A stretch of DNA of 64,000 bases, taken from positions 1 to 64,000 of the forward strand of contig NZ_JAXIVU010000009.1 in assembly GCF_034259425.1 (NCBI RefSeq), given 5' to 3'. Positions 35,802-45,096 of this stretch are shown one piece after another. Each line of letters starts with the position of its first letter. Position 1 is the stretch's first letter. Made by a program: the position numbers and the translations under genes. The notes beneath the pieces are model-generated. The model searched no databases, was not told where the DNA came from, and was given only the letters and a program-made list of their open reading frames with translations. The DNA comes from Denitrificimonas halotolerans. GTDB taxonomy: Bacteria > Pseudomonadota > Gammaproteobacteria > Pseudomonadales > Pseudomonadaceae.

Positions 35802-37283
35802 ATGAGCAAAGATATTTTACTGGTTGTTGAATCAGTTTCTAATGAAAAGGGTGTTCCGCCAGCGTTGATTTTTGAAGCGCTGGAGTTGGCGTTAGCCACC
35901 GCGACGAAAAAAAATTACGAAGATGAAGTGGATTTACGCGTGACGATTGATCGTCAAACGGGCGAATATGAAACTTTCCGTCGTTGGACTGTTATCGAAG
36001 AAGAAGACTTTGATGATCCAGCGCACCAGTTGACTATTGATATGGCCGAAAAGCGCGTGGAAAACCCAAGCGTTGGCGATGTTATCGAAGAAAGAATTGA
36101 TTCTATTGAGTTTGGACGCATTGCGGCGCAAACAGCTAAGCAAGTGATTGTACAGAAGGTGCGTGAAGCTGAGCGTGCGCAGATTGTAGAAGCGTATCGT
36201 AGCAAACTTGGTGAGGTTATTTTTGGTACGGTTAAAAAGGTTACCCGTGACAATATCATTGTTGATTTAGGCAACAATGCTGAAGCAATTTTAGCGCGTG
36301 AAGATATTATTCCTCGCGAAACTTTTCGTGTGGGTGCGCGAGTGCGTGCGCTGTTGCAGGAAATTCGTACAGAGAACCGTGGTCCGCAGCTGATCTTATC
36401 ACGTACAGCCCCAGAAATGATTATGGAATTATTCAATATTGAAGTTCCAGAAATCTCTGAAGGCTTAATTGAAATTATGGCGGCAGCTCGAGATCCAGGT
36501 TCGCGCGCTAAAATAGCAGTGCGTTCTAAAGATAAGCGCATTGATCCACAAGGTGCTTGTATTGGTATGCGCGGCTCGCGTGTTCAGGCGGTATCGAGTG
36601 AGTTAGGCGGTGAGCGTGTTGATATCGTATTGTGGGATGAGAATCCAGCACAGTTTGTGATCAGCGCAATGTCACCGGCTGAAGTTGTGGCCATCATTGT
36701 GGATGAAGATACACATACGATGGATATTGCAGTTGCAGAAGAAAATTTGGCGCAAGCCATTGGTCGAGGCGGTCAGAATGTACGCCTAGCTTCGCAATTG
36801 ACCGGCTGGACATTGAATGTGATGAGCCATGAAGATATTCAGGCGCGTCAACAAGAAGAGACCGGTGATCTACTACAGCTCTTTGTCAGAGACCTAGAAG
36901 TTGATGAGGATTTGGCCCAGGTACTGGTTGATGAGGGCTTCACAAGTTTAGATGAAGTTGCTTATGTACCTATGGAAGAAATGTTAAACATCGAAGGTTT
37001 TGATGAAGAAATCGTTAATGAGTTACGTACCCGTGCGAAAAACTGTTTATTGACTCGTGCAATTGCAACAGAAGAAAAGCTAGCTGATATCCAGCCGGCA
37101 CAAGACTTGCTCGACTTAACGGGTATGAGTAAAGAGCTGGCTGTTGAGCTGGCTGACCGCGGAGTGCTCAGCCGCGAAGACCTAGCAGAGCAGTCAATTG
37201 ATGACTTGCTCGAAATCGAAGGCATGAATGAAGATCGTGCCGGCAAGCTGATCATGGCCGCCCGCGCCCACTGGTTTGAATAA
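35802..37283 (+). CDS. nusA: Transcription termination/antitermination factor NusA
   Basis: Binds RNA polymerase and nascent RNA and modulates pausing, intrinsic termination and antitermination. N-terminal polymerase-binding domain (1-125), S1 (about 130-200; GTVKKVTRDNIIVDLGNNAEAIL), two KH domains (with GMRGSRVQAV and GRGGQNVRLA) and two C-terminal acidic AR-type repeats (about 365-493), as in E. coli. The ATG with GAGG six bases upstream gives 493 aa; an earlier in-frame codon extends it by seven residues without support. Confidence 0.97.
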   Translation: MSKDILLVVESVSNEKGVPPALIFEALELALATATKKNYEDEVDLRVTIDRQTGEYETFRRWTVIEEEDFDDPAHQLTIDMAEKRVENPSVGDVIEERIDSIEFGRIAAQTAKQVIVQKVREAERAQIVEAYRSKLGEVIFGTVKKVTRDNIIVDLGNNAEAILAREDIIPRETFRVGARVRALLQEIRTENRGPQLILSRTAPEMIMELFNIEVPEISEGLIEIMAAARDPGSRAKIAVRSKDKRIDPQGACIGMRGSRVQAVSSELGGERVDIVLWDENPAQFVISAMSPAEVVAIIVDEDTHTMDIAVAEENLAQAIGRGGQNVRLASQLTGWTLNVMSHEDIQARQQEETGDLLQLFVRDLEVDEDLAQVLVDEGFTSLDEVAYVPMEEMLNIEGFDEEIVNELRTRAKNCLLTRAIATEEKLADIQPAQDLLDLTGMSKELAVELADRGVLSREDLAEQSIDDLLEIEGMNEDRAGKLIMAARAHWFE

Positions 37284-37311
37284 GCACATTGCGGCTTGAG
37301 GAGAGAAGTTC

Positions 37312-39801
37312 ATGACGCAAGTCACAGTTAAAGAACTGGCTAAAGTAGTCAACACACCAGTAGATAGTCTACTGCAACAAATGAAAGAAGCCGGTTTAGC
37401 ACATACAAGTGCAGATCAAAAAGTTACAGAAAACGAAAAACAAAAGCTTTTAACCTTTTTAGAGAAAGGTAGCAGCCCTAAAGCTGATAAATCGAAGAAG
37501 ATTACTTTGCAACGTAAAACGACAACAACCTTGCGTACCCCTGGTAGTAAAACTATCAGCGTTGAGGTACGAAAAAAGAAAACTTATGTAAAACGTAGCG
37601 CTGAAGAGATTGAAGCTGAAAAGCAAAAAGATCTCGCGAAATTACAGGCAGAGAAAAAAGCGAAGGAAGCTGCGCAAGCAAAAGCACAGCCAGCACCCGC
37701 TGTGAAGAAGGCTGAGTCTGCTGCTGAAAAGCCAGTTGAGTCTAAGGTTGAGCCTAAAGCTAAGCCTAAAGCTAAGCCGGTTGCTGAAGAAGCAAGCTTA
37801 CCACCAGTTGACATTACTTTGCCTGTTGTGGATGAAGTGGTTAAACCTGCACCAGAGCGCAAAAAAGCACCTGCTAAGCGTGGCGAAGATGATGAGCGTC
37901 GTGAGCGCAAAGGAGCATCTCGTGTGGGCGCGAAAGGTAAGCGTGGTGATGATGATGAGCAGTTGTCCCGCCGTGGTGGTCGCAATCGTGGTGGTAAGGC
38001 TAAAAAGCGCAATAATGAGCACGGTTTTCATAGCCCCGCAGGCCCGATTGTACGTGATGTACAAATTGGTGAAACTATCACTGTTGCTGAACTAGCGGCG
38101 CAGATGTCTGTTAAAGGCGTCGAAGTTGTTAAGTACATGTTTAAACTGGGTTCACCAGTAACTATTAACCAAGTGCTGGATCAAGATACTGCGGTATTAA
38201 TTGCTGAAGATATGGGTCACCGAGTGAGCCGTGTTAGCGATAACATCATTGAAGAAGAGTTTGCTGAATCTTTAGTGGTTGATGGTGAATCATTCCATCG
38301 TGCGCCTGTCGTCACTGTAATGGGGCACGTTGACCATGGTAAAACTTCGCTGCTTGACTATATTCGTCGCGCTAAAGTTGCCACAGGTGAAGCCGGTGGT
38401 ATTACTCAGCACATTGGTGCTTACCATGTTAAAACTGAAGGTGGAATGATCACTTTCTTGGATACCCCAGGTCACGCCGCTTTTACTGCTATGCGTGCAC
38501 GTGGTGCTCAAGCAACGGATATTGTTATTCTAGTGGTGGCTGCTGATGATGGCGTGATGCCACAAACCATCGAGGGTATTGAGCATGCTAAAGCGGCTGG
38601 TGTACCTTTAATTGTTGCTGTAAACAAGATAGACAAGCCTGAAGCAGACCCAGATCGCATTAAAAATGATTTAGCTGCGCATGATGTGATTCCTGAGGAG
38701 TGGGGCGGTGACACCCAGTTTGTCCATGTGTCTGCGAAAGTGGGTACAGGTATTGATGAGTTGCTTGAGTCAGTCTTGTTGCAGGCGGAAGTTCTTGAGC
38801 TCAGCGCAACACCATCAGCGCCAGGTCGTGGTGTAGTGATTGAATCTCGACTGGATAAAGGTCGTGGTCCGGTTGCTTCTGTGTTGGTGCAGAATGGTAC
38901 GTTGCGTCAGGGTGATATGGTGCTAGCGGGTGTGAATTTCGGCCGTGTGCGCGCGATGATGGACGAAAACGGTAAGGCGATTCAGGAGGCTGGACCTTCG
39001 ATTCCAGTTGAAATCTTAGGTCTTGACGGTACGCCTGAAGCGGGTGATGAAGCGACAGTTGTTGTGGATGAGCGTAAGGCGCGTGAAATTGCATTATTCC
39101 GCCAGGGTAAATTCCGTGAAGTTAAGCTAGCGCGTGCACATGCAGGTAAGCTTGAAAATATCTTCGAGAGCATGGGGCAAGAAGAGAAGAAAACACTTAA
39201 TATCGTTATCAAAACTGATGTGCGCGGTACGTTGGAAGCGTTACGCGGTTCATTAGAAGATTTAGGTAATGATGAAGTTGAAGTATGCGTGGTTGCTGGT
39301 GGTGTAGGTGGTATTAACGAAAGTGATGCCAACTTAGCTCTGGCCTCGAATGCGGTGATCTTTGGTTTCAACGTGCGTGCTGATGCTGGTGCGCGTAAAA
39401 TCGTTGAGCAAGAAGGTCTCGATATGCGTTACTACAATATCATTTACGATATTATTGAAGACGTTAAGAAAGCATTGTCCGGTCTGTTAGGAACTGATGT
39501 TCGTGAGAAGATCGTAGGTATTGCTGAAGTTCGTGACGTATTCCGTTCGCCTAAGTTGGGTGCAATTGCTGGTTGCATGGTGACTGAAGGTGTTGTTTTA
39601 CGTAACCGCCCAATTCGTGTTCTGCGTGATGATGTAGTGATCTTTGAGGGTGAGCTTGAATCTTTACGCCGTTTTAAAGACGATGTCGGCGAAGTGCGTG
39701 CCGGTATGGAATGCGGTATTGGTGTGAAGAGTTACAATGACGTGAAAGTGGGTGATCAGATCGAAGTATTTGAGAAGATCCAAGTCGCACGTACTCTGTA
39801 A
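37312..39801 (+). CDS. infB: Translation initiation factor IF-2
   Basis: GTPase that brings fMet-tRNA to the 30S subunit and promotes subunit joining. Short N-terminal IF2_N domain (1-52), a long charged Lys/Ala/Glu-rich linker (about 85-230) with repeated Lys-Pro units, a second IF2_N-like domain, then the G domain with MGHVDHGKTS (337-346), DTPGHAAF and NKIDKPEAD, and domains II-IV with the fMet-tRNA-binding C2 domain. 829 aa. Strong GAGGAGAG ribosome binding site. Confidence 0.98.
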   Translation: MTQVTVKELAKVVNTPVDSLLQQMKEAGLAHTSADQKVTENEKQKLLTFLEKGSSPKADKSKKITLQRKTTTTLRTPGSKTISVEVRKKKTYVKRSAEEIEAEKQKDLAKLQAEKKAKEAAQAKAQPAPAVKKAESAAEKPVESKVEPKAKPKAKPVAEEASLPPVDITLPVVDEVVKPAPERKKAPAKRGEDDERRERKGASRVGAKGKRGDDDEQLSRRGGRNRGGKAKKRNNEHGFHSPAGPIVRDVQIGETITVAELAAQMSVKGVEVVKYMFKLGSPVTINQVLDQDTAVLIAEDMGHRVSRVSDNIIEEEFAESLVVDGESFHRAPVVTVMGHVDHGKTSLLDYIRRAKVATGEAGGITQHIGAYHVKTEGGMITFLDTPGHAAFTAMRARGAQATDIVILVVAADDGVMPQTIEGIEHAKAAGVPLIVAVNKIDKPEADPDRIKNDLAAHDVIPEEWGGDTQFVHVSAKVGTGIDELLESVLLQAEVLELSATPSAPGRGVVIESRLDKGRGPVASVLVQNGTLRQGDMVLAGVNFGRVRAMMDENGKAIQEAGPSIPVEILGLDGTPEAGDEATVVVDERKAREIALFRQGKFREVKLARAHAGKLENIFESMGQEEKKTLNIVIKTDVRGTLEALRGSLEDLGNDEVEVCVVAGGVGGINESDANLALASNAVIFGFNVRADAGARKIVEQEGLDMRYYNIIYDIIEDVKKALSGLLGTDVREKIVGIAEVRDVFRSPKLGAIAGCMVTEGVVLRNRPIRVLRDDVVIFEGELESLRRFKDDVGEVRAGMECGIGVKSYNDVKVGDQIEVFEKIQVARTL

Positions 39802-39816
39802 TTCATAGTCGTATAG

Positions 39817-39871
39817 GCAACGGCAAGTGCAATTGGCTCGGTCAAAACCAGTCAGTTGGACTTGCCGTTTG
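39817..39871 (+). other. Long inverted repeat between infB and rbfA
   Basis: AACGGCAAGT and ACTTGCCGTT pair perfectly around a ~31-base loop that itself contains partly complementary segments (CAATTGG, CAGTTG). It lacks a proper T-run. A readthrough terminator or RNase processing site inside the nusA-infB-rbfA transcript is plausible. Confidence 0.45.
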
Positions 39872-39922
39872 CTGCTTATATGGAACAGAACAAAGCTGCA
39901 TGAGCAGCGCAAGGTGAATGTT

Positions 39923-40309
39923 ATGGCGAAACAATACAGCCGTACCCAACGCATTGGTGATCAGATTCAGCGCGAGTTGGCGACGATGATCCCGCGCGAA
40001 GTAAAAGATCCACGCTTAGGCTTTATTACAGTGACTGGTGTGGATGTTAGTCGTGATATAGGTCATGCCAAAATTTTTGTAACAGTGATGGGTGATAATT
40101 CACCTGAAATGATTAAAGATAACCTCAGTGTTTTAAATGATGCAGCGGGCTATTTGCGTATGTTACTTGGTAAGGCAATGAAGCTACGTAGTGTGCCAGC
40201 ATTGCATTTCCACTATGATGAAAGTATTACCCGTGGTGCATACTTGTCAGCGCTGATTGAAAAAGCAGTGACACAAGATAAAGGTAAGACAGAGTCTGAC
40301 GGAGAGTAA
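39923..40309 (+). CDS. rbfA: Ribosome-binding factor A
   Basis: KH-fold 30S maturation factor needed for 16S 5'-end processing and cold adaptation. Family features: RTQRIGDQIQRELATMI, DPRLGFITVTGVDVSRD, AKIFVTVMG, LRMLLGKAMKLRSVPALHFHYDES near the C-terminus. A longer frame runs upstream through the inverted repeat, but AAGGTGA six bases before this ATG and the 128-aa length settle the start. Confidence 0.95.
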   Translation: MAKQYSRTQRIGDQIQRELATMIPREVKDPRLGFITVTGVDVSRDIGHAKIFVTVMGDNSPEMIKDNLSVLNDAAGYLRMLLGKAMKLRSVPALHFHYDESITRGAYLSALIEKAVTQDKGKTESDGE

Positions 40310-40312
40310 GGC

Positions 40313-41233
40313 GTGGTACAGCAAGTTAAACGTAAGCGCCGCAGTGTGAGCGGAATCATTGTTTTTGATAAGCCCTATGGCTTTAGCTCAAATGGTGCTT
40401 TGCAAAAGGTGCGCTGGTTGCTTAATGCTGATAAAGGTGGGCATACCGGTAGTCTAGATCCATTAGCGACCGGTGTTCTGCCATTGTGCTTTGGTGAAGC
40501 CACCAAGTTCTCCCGCTACTTGCTTGATGCCGATAAGGTCTATGAGGCCACCATGCAGCTAGGAGTGACCACTAATACTGCTGATGCTGAAGGTGAAGTG
40601 TTGGAAACTAAACCTGTAAATGTTAGCTCTGCTGATATTGAAGCGGTTTTACCACAATTTCGCGGTGAGATTGAGCAAGTACCGCCAATGTACTCAGCAT
40701 TAAAAAAAGATGGGCAACCTTTATATAAGTTGGCACGTGCAGGTATTACAGTTGAGCGACCGGCACGTCAGGTGACCATCAGTCATTTAGAATTGCTATC
40801 TTGTGAGGGTGATCAGGCAAGAATTGTGGTGGGTTGCTCTAAAGGTACCTATATTCGTAGTCTGGTTGAGGATATTGGTGCTGCTCTTGGCTGCGGTGCG
40901 CACGTGGCGCAATTGCGTCGAACTGAGGCTGGCCCTTTTGATTTAACTCATGCGGTCACGCTAGAAGAACTTGAGCGTCTGCATGAAGAGGGCGGAGCTG
41001 AAGCACTGGATGCCTGTATGATTCCTGTGGACAGTGGTTTACAAGATTGGCCAATTGTGTATTTGACAGAACATAGCAGTTTTTTTTGGCTCAATGGTCA
41101 ACCGGTACGCGCGCAGAAGGCTCCGTTGGAAGGGATGGTGCGGGTTTACAACCATAACGATGAGTTTATCGGTGTGGGTGAAATGAATGATGATGGAATG
41201 GTTGCACCAAGGCGCCTAATTCGGTCACAATAA
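40313..41233 (+). CDS. truB: tRNA pseudouridine-55 synthase TruB
   Basis: Makes pseudouridine 55 in the T loop of tRNAs. Catalytic D49 in GGHTGSLDPLATGVLP; KVYEATMQLGVTTNTADAEG, QVPPMYSALKKDGQPLYKLAR and GCSKGTYIRSLVEDIG are the other family motifs; a small C-terminal domain follows. GTG start three bases after the rbfA stop. 306 aa. Confidence 0.97.
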   Translation: MVQQVKRKRRSVSGIIVFDKPYGFSSNGALQKVRWLLNADKGGHTGSLDPLATGVLPLCFGEATKFSRYLLDADKVYEATMQLGVTTNTADAEGEVLETKPVNVSSADIEAVLPQFRGEIEQVPPMYSALKKDGQPLYKLARAGITVERPARQVTISHLELLSCEGDQARIVVGCSKGTYIRSLVEDIGAALGCGAHVAQLRRTEAGPFDLTHAVTLEELERLHEEGGAEALDACMIPVDSGLQDWPIVYLTEHSSFFWLNGQPVRAQKAPLEGMVRVYNHNDEFIGVGEMNDDGMVAPRRLIRSQ

Positions 41234-41359
41234 GTCTGTTTTCTGGCGTGCTAGGTGTGCGCCTTGAAAACATTAAACAGGTAGGCTGTTGGCAGGCACG
41301 GTCATACCTCTATCTTTTGCACGGGAAAACTCCCGGCCTGTCCAAACTAGGAGCCCATC

Positions 41360-41629
41360 ATGGCACTAAGCAACGAAGAAAAAATCCAGATTATCAACGA
41401 CTACAAGCAGTCTGAAGGTGATACAGGTTCTCCAGAAGTGCAAGTTGCACTTTTGACCCATAACATCAACAAGCTGCAAGGTCACTTCAAAGCTAACGTT
41501 AAAGATCACCACTCACGTCGTGGTTTGATCCGTATGGTTAACCAACGTCGTAAGTTGTTGGACTACCTGAAAGGTAAAGATCTTGGCCGTTATGCGACTT
41601 TGATTGGTCGTCTGGGTCTACGTCGTTAA
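41360..41629 (+). CDS. rpsO: 30S ribosomal protein S15
   Basis: An 89-aa primary 16S-binding protein; all helices recognisable (MALSNEEKIQIINDYKQ, GSPEVQVALLTHNINKLQGHFK, HHSRRGLIRMVNQRRKLLDYL). AGGAG lies before the ATG. The 126-base gap after truB holds small hairpins, such as CCGGGAGT-type pairing near 41320-41340, that could form the S15 autoregulatory site, though I could not fold it confidently. Confidence 0.98.
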   Translation: MALSNEEKIQIINDYKQSEGDTGSPEVQVALLTHNINKLQGHFKANVKDHHSRRGLIRMVNQRRKLLDYLKGKDLGRYATLIGRLGLRR

Positions 41630-41647
41630 GACGTAAGCTGCAACGTG

Positions 41648-41720
41648 AAGCTGGAAGTCTGGAGTGCTAAGCGTGAAGTGATTTGCGCAGTGCTTTGGGC
41701 TTCCAGCTTTTCGTTTTTTC
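41648..41720 (+). terminator. Large hairpin between rpsO and pnp
   Basis: AAGCTGGAAG (41648-41657) and CTTCCAGCTT (41700-41709) pair perfectly around a 42-base insert, followed by TTCGTTTTTTC. It could be the rpsO terminator and, by position, the equivalent of the RNase III/PNPase autoregulation hairpin at the start of E. coli pnp mRNA. Confidence 0.65.
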
Positions 41721-41790
41721 AGGAGTCCGTTGGGCCGATACCCAAGCTCTTGCTGATTTCCCCAAGGTAACATTAGAGAAGGAAGATACC

Positions 41791-43902
41791 GTGAATCCGG
41801 TTATTAAAACGTTTCAATTTGGTGACTCCACCATTACATTAGAAACAGGTCGCATTGCTCGTCAAGCATGCGGTGCTGTATTAGTTAGCGTAAATAATGA
41901 CGTTTCTGTACTGTGTACAGTTGTCGGAGCTAAAAAAGCAGATCCAAGCAAAGACTTTTTCCCATTATCTGTGCATTACCAAGAAAAAACTTATGCTGCA
42001 GGTAAAATTCCAGGCGGTTTCTTTAAGCGTGAAGCGCGTCCATCTGAAAAAGAAACATTGACTTCGCGTCTGATTGACCGACCAATTCGTCCGCTGTTCC
42101 CAGAAGGTTTCAGCAACGAGGTTCAGGTCATTTGTACGGTCGTCTCGACAAGTAAAAAAACGGACCCAGATATTGCAGCAATGATTGGTACCTCTGCTGC
42201 TTTAGCAATTTCAGGTATTCCGTTTAATGGTCCAGTGGGTGCTGCACGAGTTGGTTTTCACCCTGAGACGGGCTACCTGCTCAACCCTACCTATGAGCAA
42301 CAAGAAGCATCTTGCTTAGATATGGTGGTAGCAGGTACGAAAGACGCTGTATTGATGGTTGAGTCTGAAGCTCAGGAATTGACCGAAGACCAAATGCTAG
42401 GCGCGGTCCTTTTTGCTCACGAAGAATTCCAAGTTGTGGTTGACGCCATTACTGAACTTGCTGCTGAAGCAGGTAAGCCGCGTTGGGAGTGGACGCCAAA
42501 AGCTGAGAATACGGAGTTGTTGAACACGCTACGCGATCAGTTTGGTGCTGCTATCTCCGAAGCTTACGGTATTATCATCAAGCAAGATCGCTATGCACGT
42601 TTGGATGAAGTACGCGAGCAAGCTGTTGCTGCACTAGCAAGTGAAGTGGAAGGTGAGGGTCCAACCGCTAGCGAAGTGAAAGACGCATTCGGTGAGCTTG
42701 AGTACCGTACTGTACGTGAGAATATTGTTAACGGTAAGCCGCGTATTGATGGTCGTGATACACAAACAGTACGTCCATTGTCCATTGAGGTGGGTGTATT
42801 GGATAAGGTCCACGGCTCTGCTTTATTTACTCGGGGTGAAACACAAGCCTTGGTTGCAACAACATTAGGTACGGCCCGCGATGCACAGTTGCTTGATACT
42901 TTAGAAGGCGAAAAACGCGATCCATTTATGTTGCACTACAATTTCCCACCATATTCTGTGGGTGAGTGCGGCCGTATGGGTGCTACTGGTCGTCGTGAAA
43001 TTGGTCACGGTCGCTTGGCACGTCGTAGTGTTGCAGCGATGCTGCCAGATGCAGATGAGTTCCCGTATACCATCCGTGTGGTTTCAGAAATCACTGAGTC
43101 AAATGGCTCCAGTTCTATGGCATCTGTTTGCGGTGCTTCATTGGCCCTGATGGATGCTGGTGTTCCGATGAAAGCGCCGGTTGCTGGTATAGCTATGGGT
43201 TTGGTTAAAGAGGGTGAAAAATTTGCCATTTTGACTGATATTTTAGGTGATGAAGACCATCTCGGTGATATGGACTTTAAAGTAGCAGGTACTGCTAATG
43301 GTGTGACTGCGCTGCAAATGGACATTAAAATCGAAGGAATCACGGAAGAAATCATGGAGCTTGCGTTAAACCAAGCACATGTCGCACGTCAAACTATTCT
43401 TGAGCAGATGAATCAGGTGTTAGCGACTTCTCGCACAGAGTTGTCAGAGAATGCGCCGACAATGATTTCAATGAAAATTGATTCAGATAAGATCCGTGAT
43501 GTGATTGGTAAGGGTGGTGCAACCATTCGTGCCATTTGTGAAGAAACGGATGCGTCGATTGATATTGAAGATGATGGCTCCATTAAAATCTTCGGCACTA
43601 CACGTGAAGCAGCTGAAGCTGCACGTGTGCGCGTTGAAAGCATTACGGCGGAAGCCGAGATTGGTAAGATCTATAACGGTAAGGTTGAGCGTATTGTTGA
43701 TTTTGGTGCGTTTGTTAACATTTTGCCAGGTAAAGATGGTTTAGTGCATATCTCAATGCTGAGCGATGAGCGTGTTGAGAAGGTAACCGACGTTTTGACT
43801 GAGGGTGAAATGGTTGATGTTCTGGTGATGGATGTTGATAATCGTGGCCGTATCAAGCTGTCGATTAAAGATGTTGCTAAAGCCAAAGCAGAGCAAGCTT
43901 AA
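41791..43902 (+). CDS. pnp: Polyribonucleotide nucleotidyltransferase (PNPase)
   Basis: Phosphorolytic 3'-5' exoribonuclease, trimeric, part of mRNA decay. Two RNase PH-like domains (first begins VIKTFQFGDSTITLETGRIARQ; second around TRGETQALVATTLGT and the active-site GVPMKAPVAGIAMGL), a KH domain (about 553-615; IGKGGATIRAI) and a C-terminal S1 domain (about 620-690). GTG start with AAGGA seven bases upstream; the longer frame would add 36 non-conserved residues. 703 aa. Confidence 0.97.
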   Translation: MNPVIKTFQFGDSTITLETGRIARQACGAVLVSVNNDVSVLCTVVGAKKADPSKDFFPLSVHYQEKTYAAGKIPGGFFKREARPSEKETLTSRLIDRPIRPLFPEGFSNEVQVICTVVSTSKKTDPDIAAMIGTSAALAISGIPFNGPVGAARVGFHPETGYLLNPTYEQQEASCLDMVVAGTKDAVLMVESEAQELTEDQMLGAVLFAHEEFQVVVDAITELAAEAGKPRWEWTPKAENTELLNTLRDQFGAAISEAYGIIIKQDRYARLDEVREQAVAALASEVEGEGPTASEVKDAFGELEYRTVRENIVNGKPRIDGRDTQTVRPLSIEVGVLDKVHGSALFTRGETQALVATTLGTARDAQLLDTLEGEKRDPFMLHYNFPPYSVGECGRMGATGRREIGHGRLARRSVAAMLPDADEFPYTIRVVSEITESNGSSSMASVCGASLALMDAGVPMKAPVAGIAMGLVKEGEKFAILTDILGDEDHLGDMDFKVAGTANGVTALQMDIKIEGITEEIMELALNQAHVARQTILEQMNQVLATSRTELSENAPTMISMKIDSDKIRDVIGKGGATIRAICEETDASIDIEDDGSIKIFGTTREAAEAARVRVESITAEAEIGKIYNGKVERIVDFGAFVNILPGKDGLVHISMLSDERVEKVTDVLTEGEMVDVLVMDVDNRGRIKLSIKDVAKAKAEQA

Positions 43903-43914
43903 GCTGTTATGAGT

Positions 43915-43942
43915 AAAAAAGCCGCCTTGTGCGGCTTTTTTT
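43915..43942 (+). terminator. Intrinsic terminator after pnp
   Basis: AAAAAAGCCGC, a three-base loop and GCGGCTTTTTTT: strong symmetrical A/T-flanked terminator, effective in both directions, 12 bases after the pnp stop. It marks the end of the conserved housekeeping block. Confidence 0.92.
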
Positions 43943-43979
43943 GTTTGTCTATGGTGGGTGTTGTATGTCAACCATGTAT

Positions 43980-44202
43980 TTATCAAGATCGCGTAAGACT
44001 TCACCCAAACCTGTTCGAGTTGTGGCTGTTTGCCCGAGCCGAGGCCGAAAGGTATCGCAGGACTTGGAATAAGAGAATGGATGTGCAGTGGATGTGGTGT
44101 CACCCACGATCGCGATGTTAGTGCGGCACGGAACATTCTCGCGGTCGGGCATGGCCGTCTAACAGTAGGAATTCCCGTCCTTTAGGCCAGGAAGGATGTC
44201 AA
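43980..44202 (+). mobile_element. Truncated tnpB-tail unit (IS200/IS605 type), internal deletion
   Basis: Begins at TTATCAA, shared with the copy at 49775, then GATCGCGTAAGAC, loses about 110 bases relative to that copy, and resumes at CCCAAACCTGTTCGAG. The following frame reads TCSSCG..WMCSGCG (two zinc-finger CxxC pairs), HDRDVSAARNIL (RuvC-III Asp) and ends GIPVL-stop in the terminal hairpin and GGATGTCAA. There is no start codon, and a TAA interrupts the frame before the zinc finger, so it cannot make TnpB. It lies between the pnp terminator and a TauE-family gene. Confidence 0.8.
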
Positions 44203-44221
44203 TTGTTGTTAAGGTGAGCTC

Positions 44222-44983
44222 ATGGATGTGTTGATAGAGTGGTTTGTTCCATCTGATTTGTCCATATGGGCAGTACTAGTTTTAATTGCTACAGCCGGTT
44301 TAACTTCGGCTATGACGGCTGCTTTCGGGATTGGTGGGGGTGTTTTGTTGTTGGCGGTTATGAGTATGATACTGCCAGCAGCTGCTATTATTCCTTTGCA
44401 TGGTTTGGTACAGCTAGGCTCCAATGCAAACCGAGCGGCATTAACAGCTGCGCATATTCGTTGGCGAGTGGTGGCATGGTTTGCTCCGGGAGTGGTATTA
44501 GGGGCTTTATTGGCTAGTTTATTATTGGTAGAGCTTCCTACAGTGGTGTTGCAGTTGAGTATTGCAGGCTTTATTTTGTTGCTGTGCTGGGGGCCGGGAA
44601 TACCAGCAGTGGCAACAGGAGCTTTGGGCACCTTTATCGCTGCGATCTGTACTACTTTTATCAGTCATTTTGTAGGAGCTACAGGACCACTGGTTGCTGC
44701 ATTCATTAAGCGCCAACAGCAAGAGCAACGGCAGGCTACAGTGGCAACTTTTGCTGCGACAATGACGTTGCAGCATGCTCCTAAGACATTGGTGTACACT
44801 GCCGCAGGTTTTGTTTTTTATGAGTGGTTGGGCTTAGCGTTACTGATGATTTTGGCGGGTCTGCTCGGTACTAAGCTTGGTTTAGCGGTATTGTACAAAA
44901 CTACAGATCAGCATTTTGGTATGATTTTTAACTGGCTTTTGACTGCTTTAGCGTTGCGCTTGATTTGGCAAGCGTTGAGTTAA
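44222..44983 (+). CDS. TauE/SafE-family membrane permease
   Basis: A 253-aa protein with about eight hydrophobic helices arranged as two repeats, typical of the TSUP/TauE/SafE group that exports sulfite, sulfoacetate and related anions. Recognisable segments are the glycine-rich first helix region AFGIGGGVLLLAVM and, in the second half, SHFVGATGPLVAAF. AAGGTGA precedes the ATG and is only about 12 bases past the tnpB-tail end, so the gene probably depends on a promoter in or near that relic. No sulfur-metabolism gene nearby; substrate unknown. Confidence 0.82.
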   Translation: MDVLIEWFVPSDLSIWAVLVLIATAGLTSAMTAAFGIGGGVLLLAVMSMILPAAAIIPLHGLVQLGSNANRAALTAAHIRWRVVAWFAPGVVLGALLASLLLVELPTVVLQLSIAGFILLLCWGPGIPAVATGALGTFIAAICTTFISHFVGATGPLVAAFIKRQQQEQRQATVATFAATMTLQHAPKTLVYTAAGFVFYEWLGLALLMILAGLLGTKLGLAVLYKTTDQHFGMIFNWLLTALALRLIWQALS

Positions 44984-45096
44984 TTGAGTGGTATGATCTA
45001 TGCTAGCGTTAAGATTGAGCATGATTATTTTAGTTTAGAAGCTAGCGTTGCAGTAGCCTGCGATGATAGCGAATTAAGACTTTATAAGGAATCTAG

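Noticed and set aside
35954..36541. 195-codon antisense frame within nusA
   Set aside because: Opposite strand of conserved S1/KH coding sequence; Ser/Arg-rich composition is typical of a shadow.
37584..38012. Repeated Lys/Ala/Pro codons in infB, considered as a tandem repeat or CRISPR-like array
   Set aside because: Short irregular repeats in frame with the known low-complexity linker of IF-2; no spacers.
43909..44121. 70-codon open frame across the pnp terminator and the tnpB tail
   Set aside because: It runs through an intrinsic terminator and out of frame with the tnpB codons that are conserved in the other copies; no ribosome binding site.
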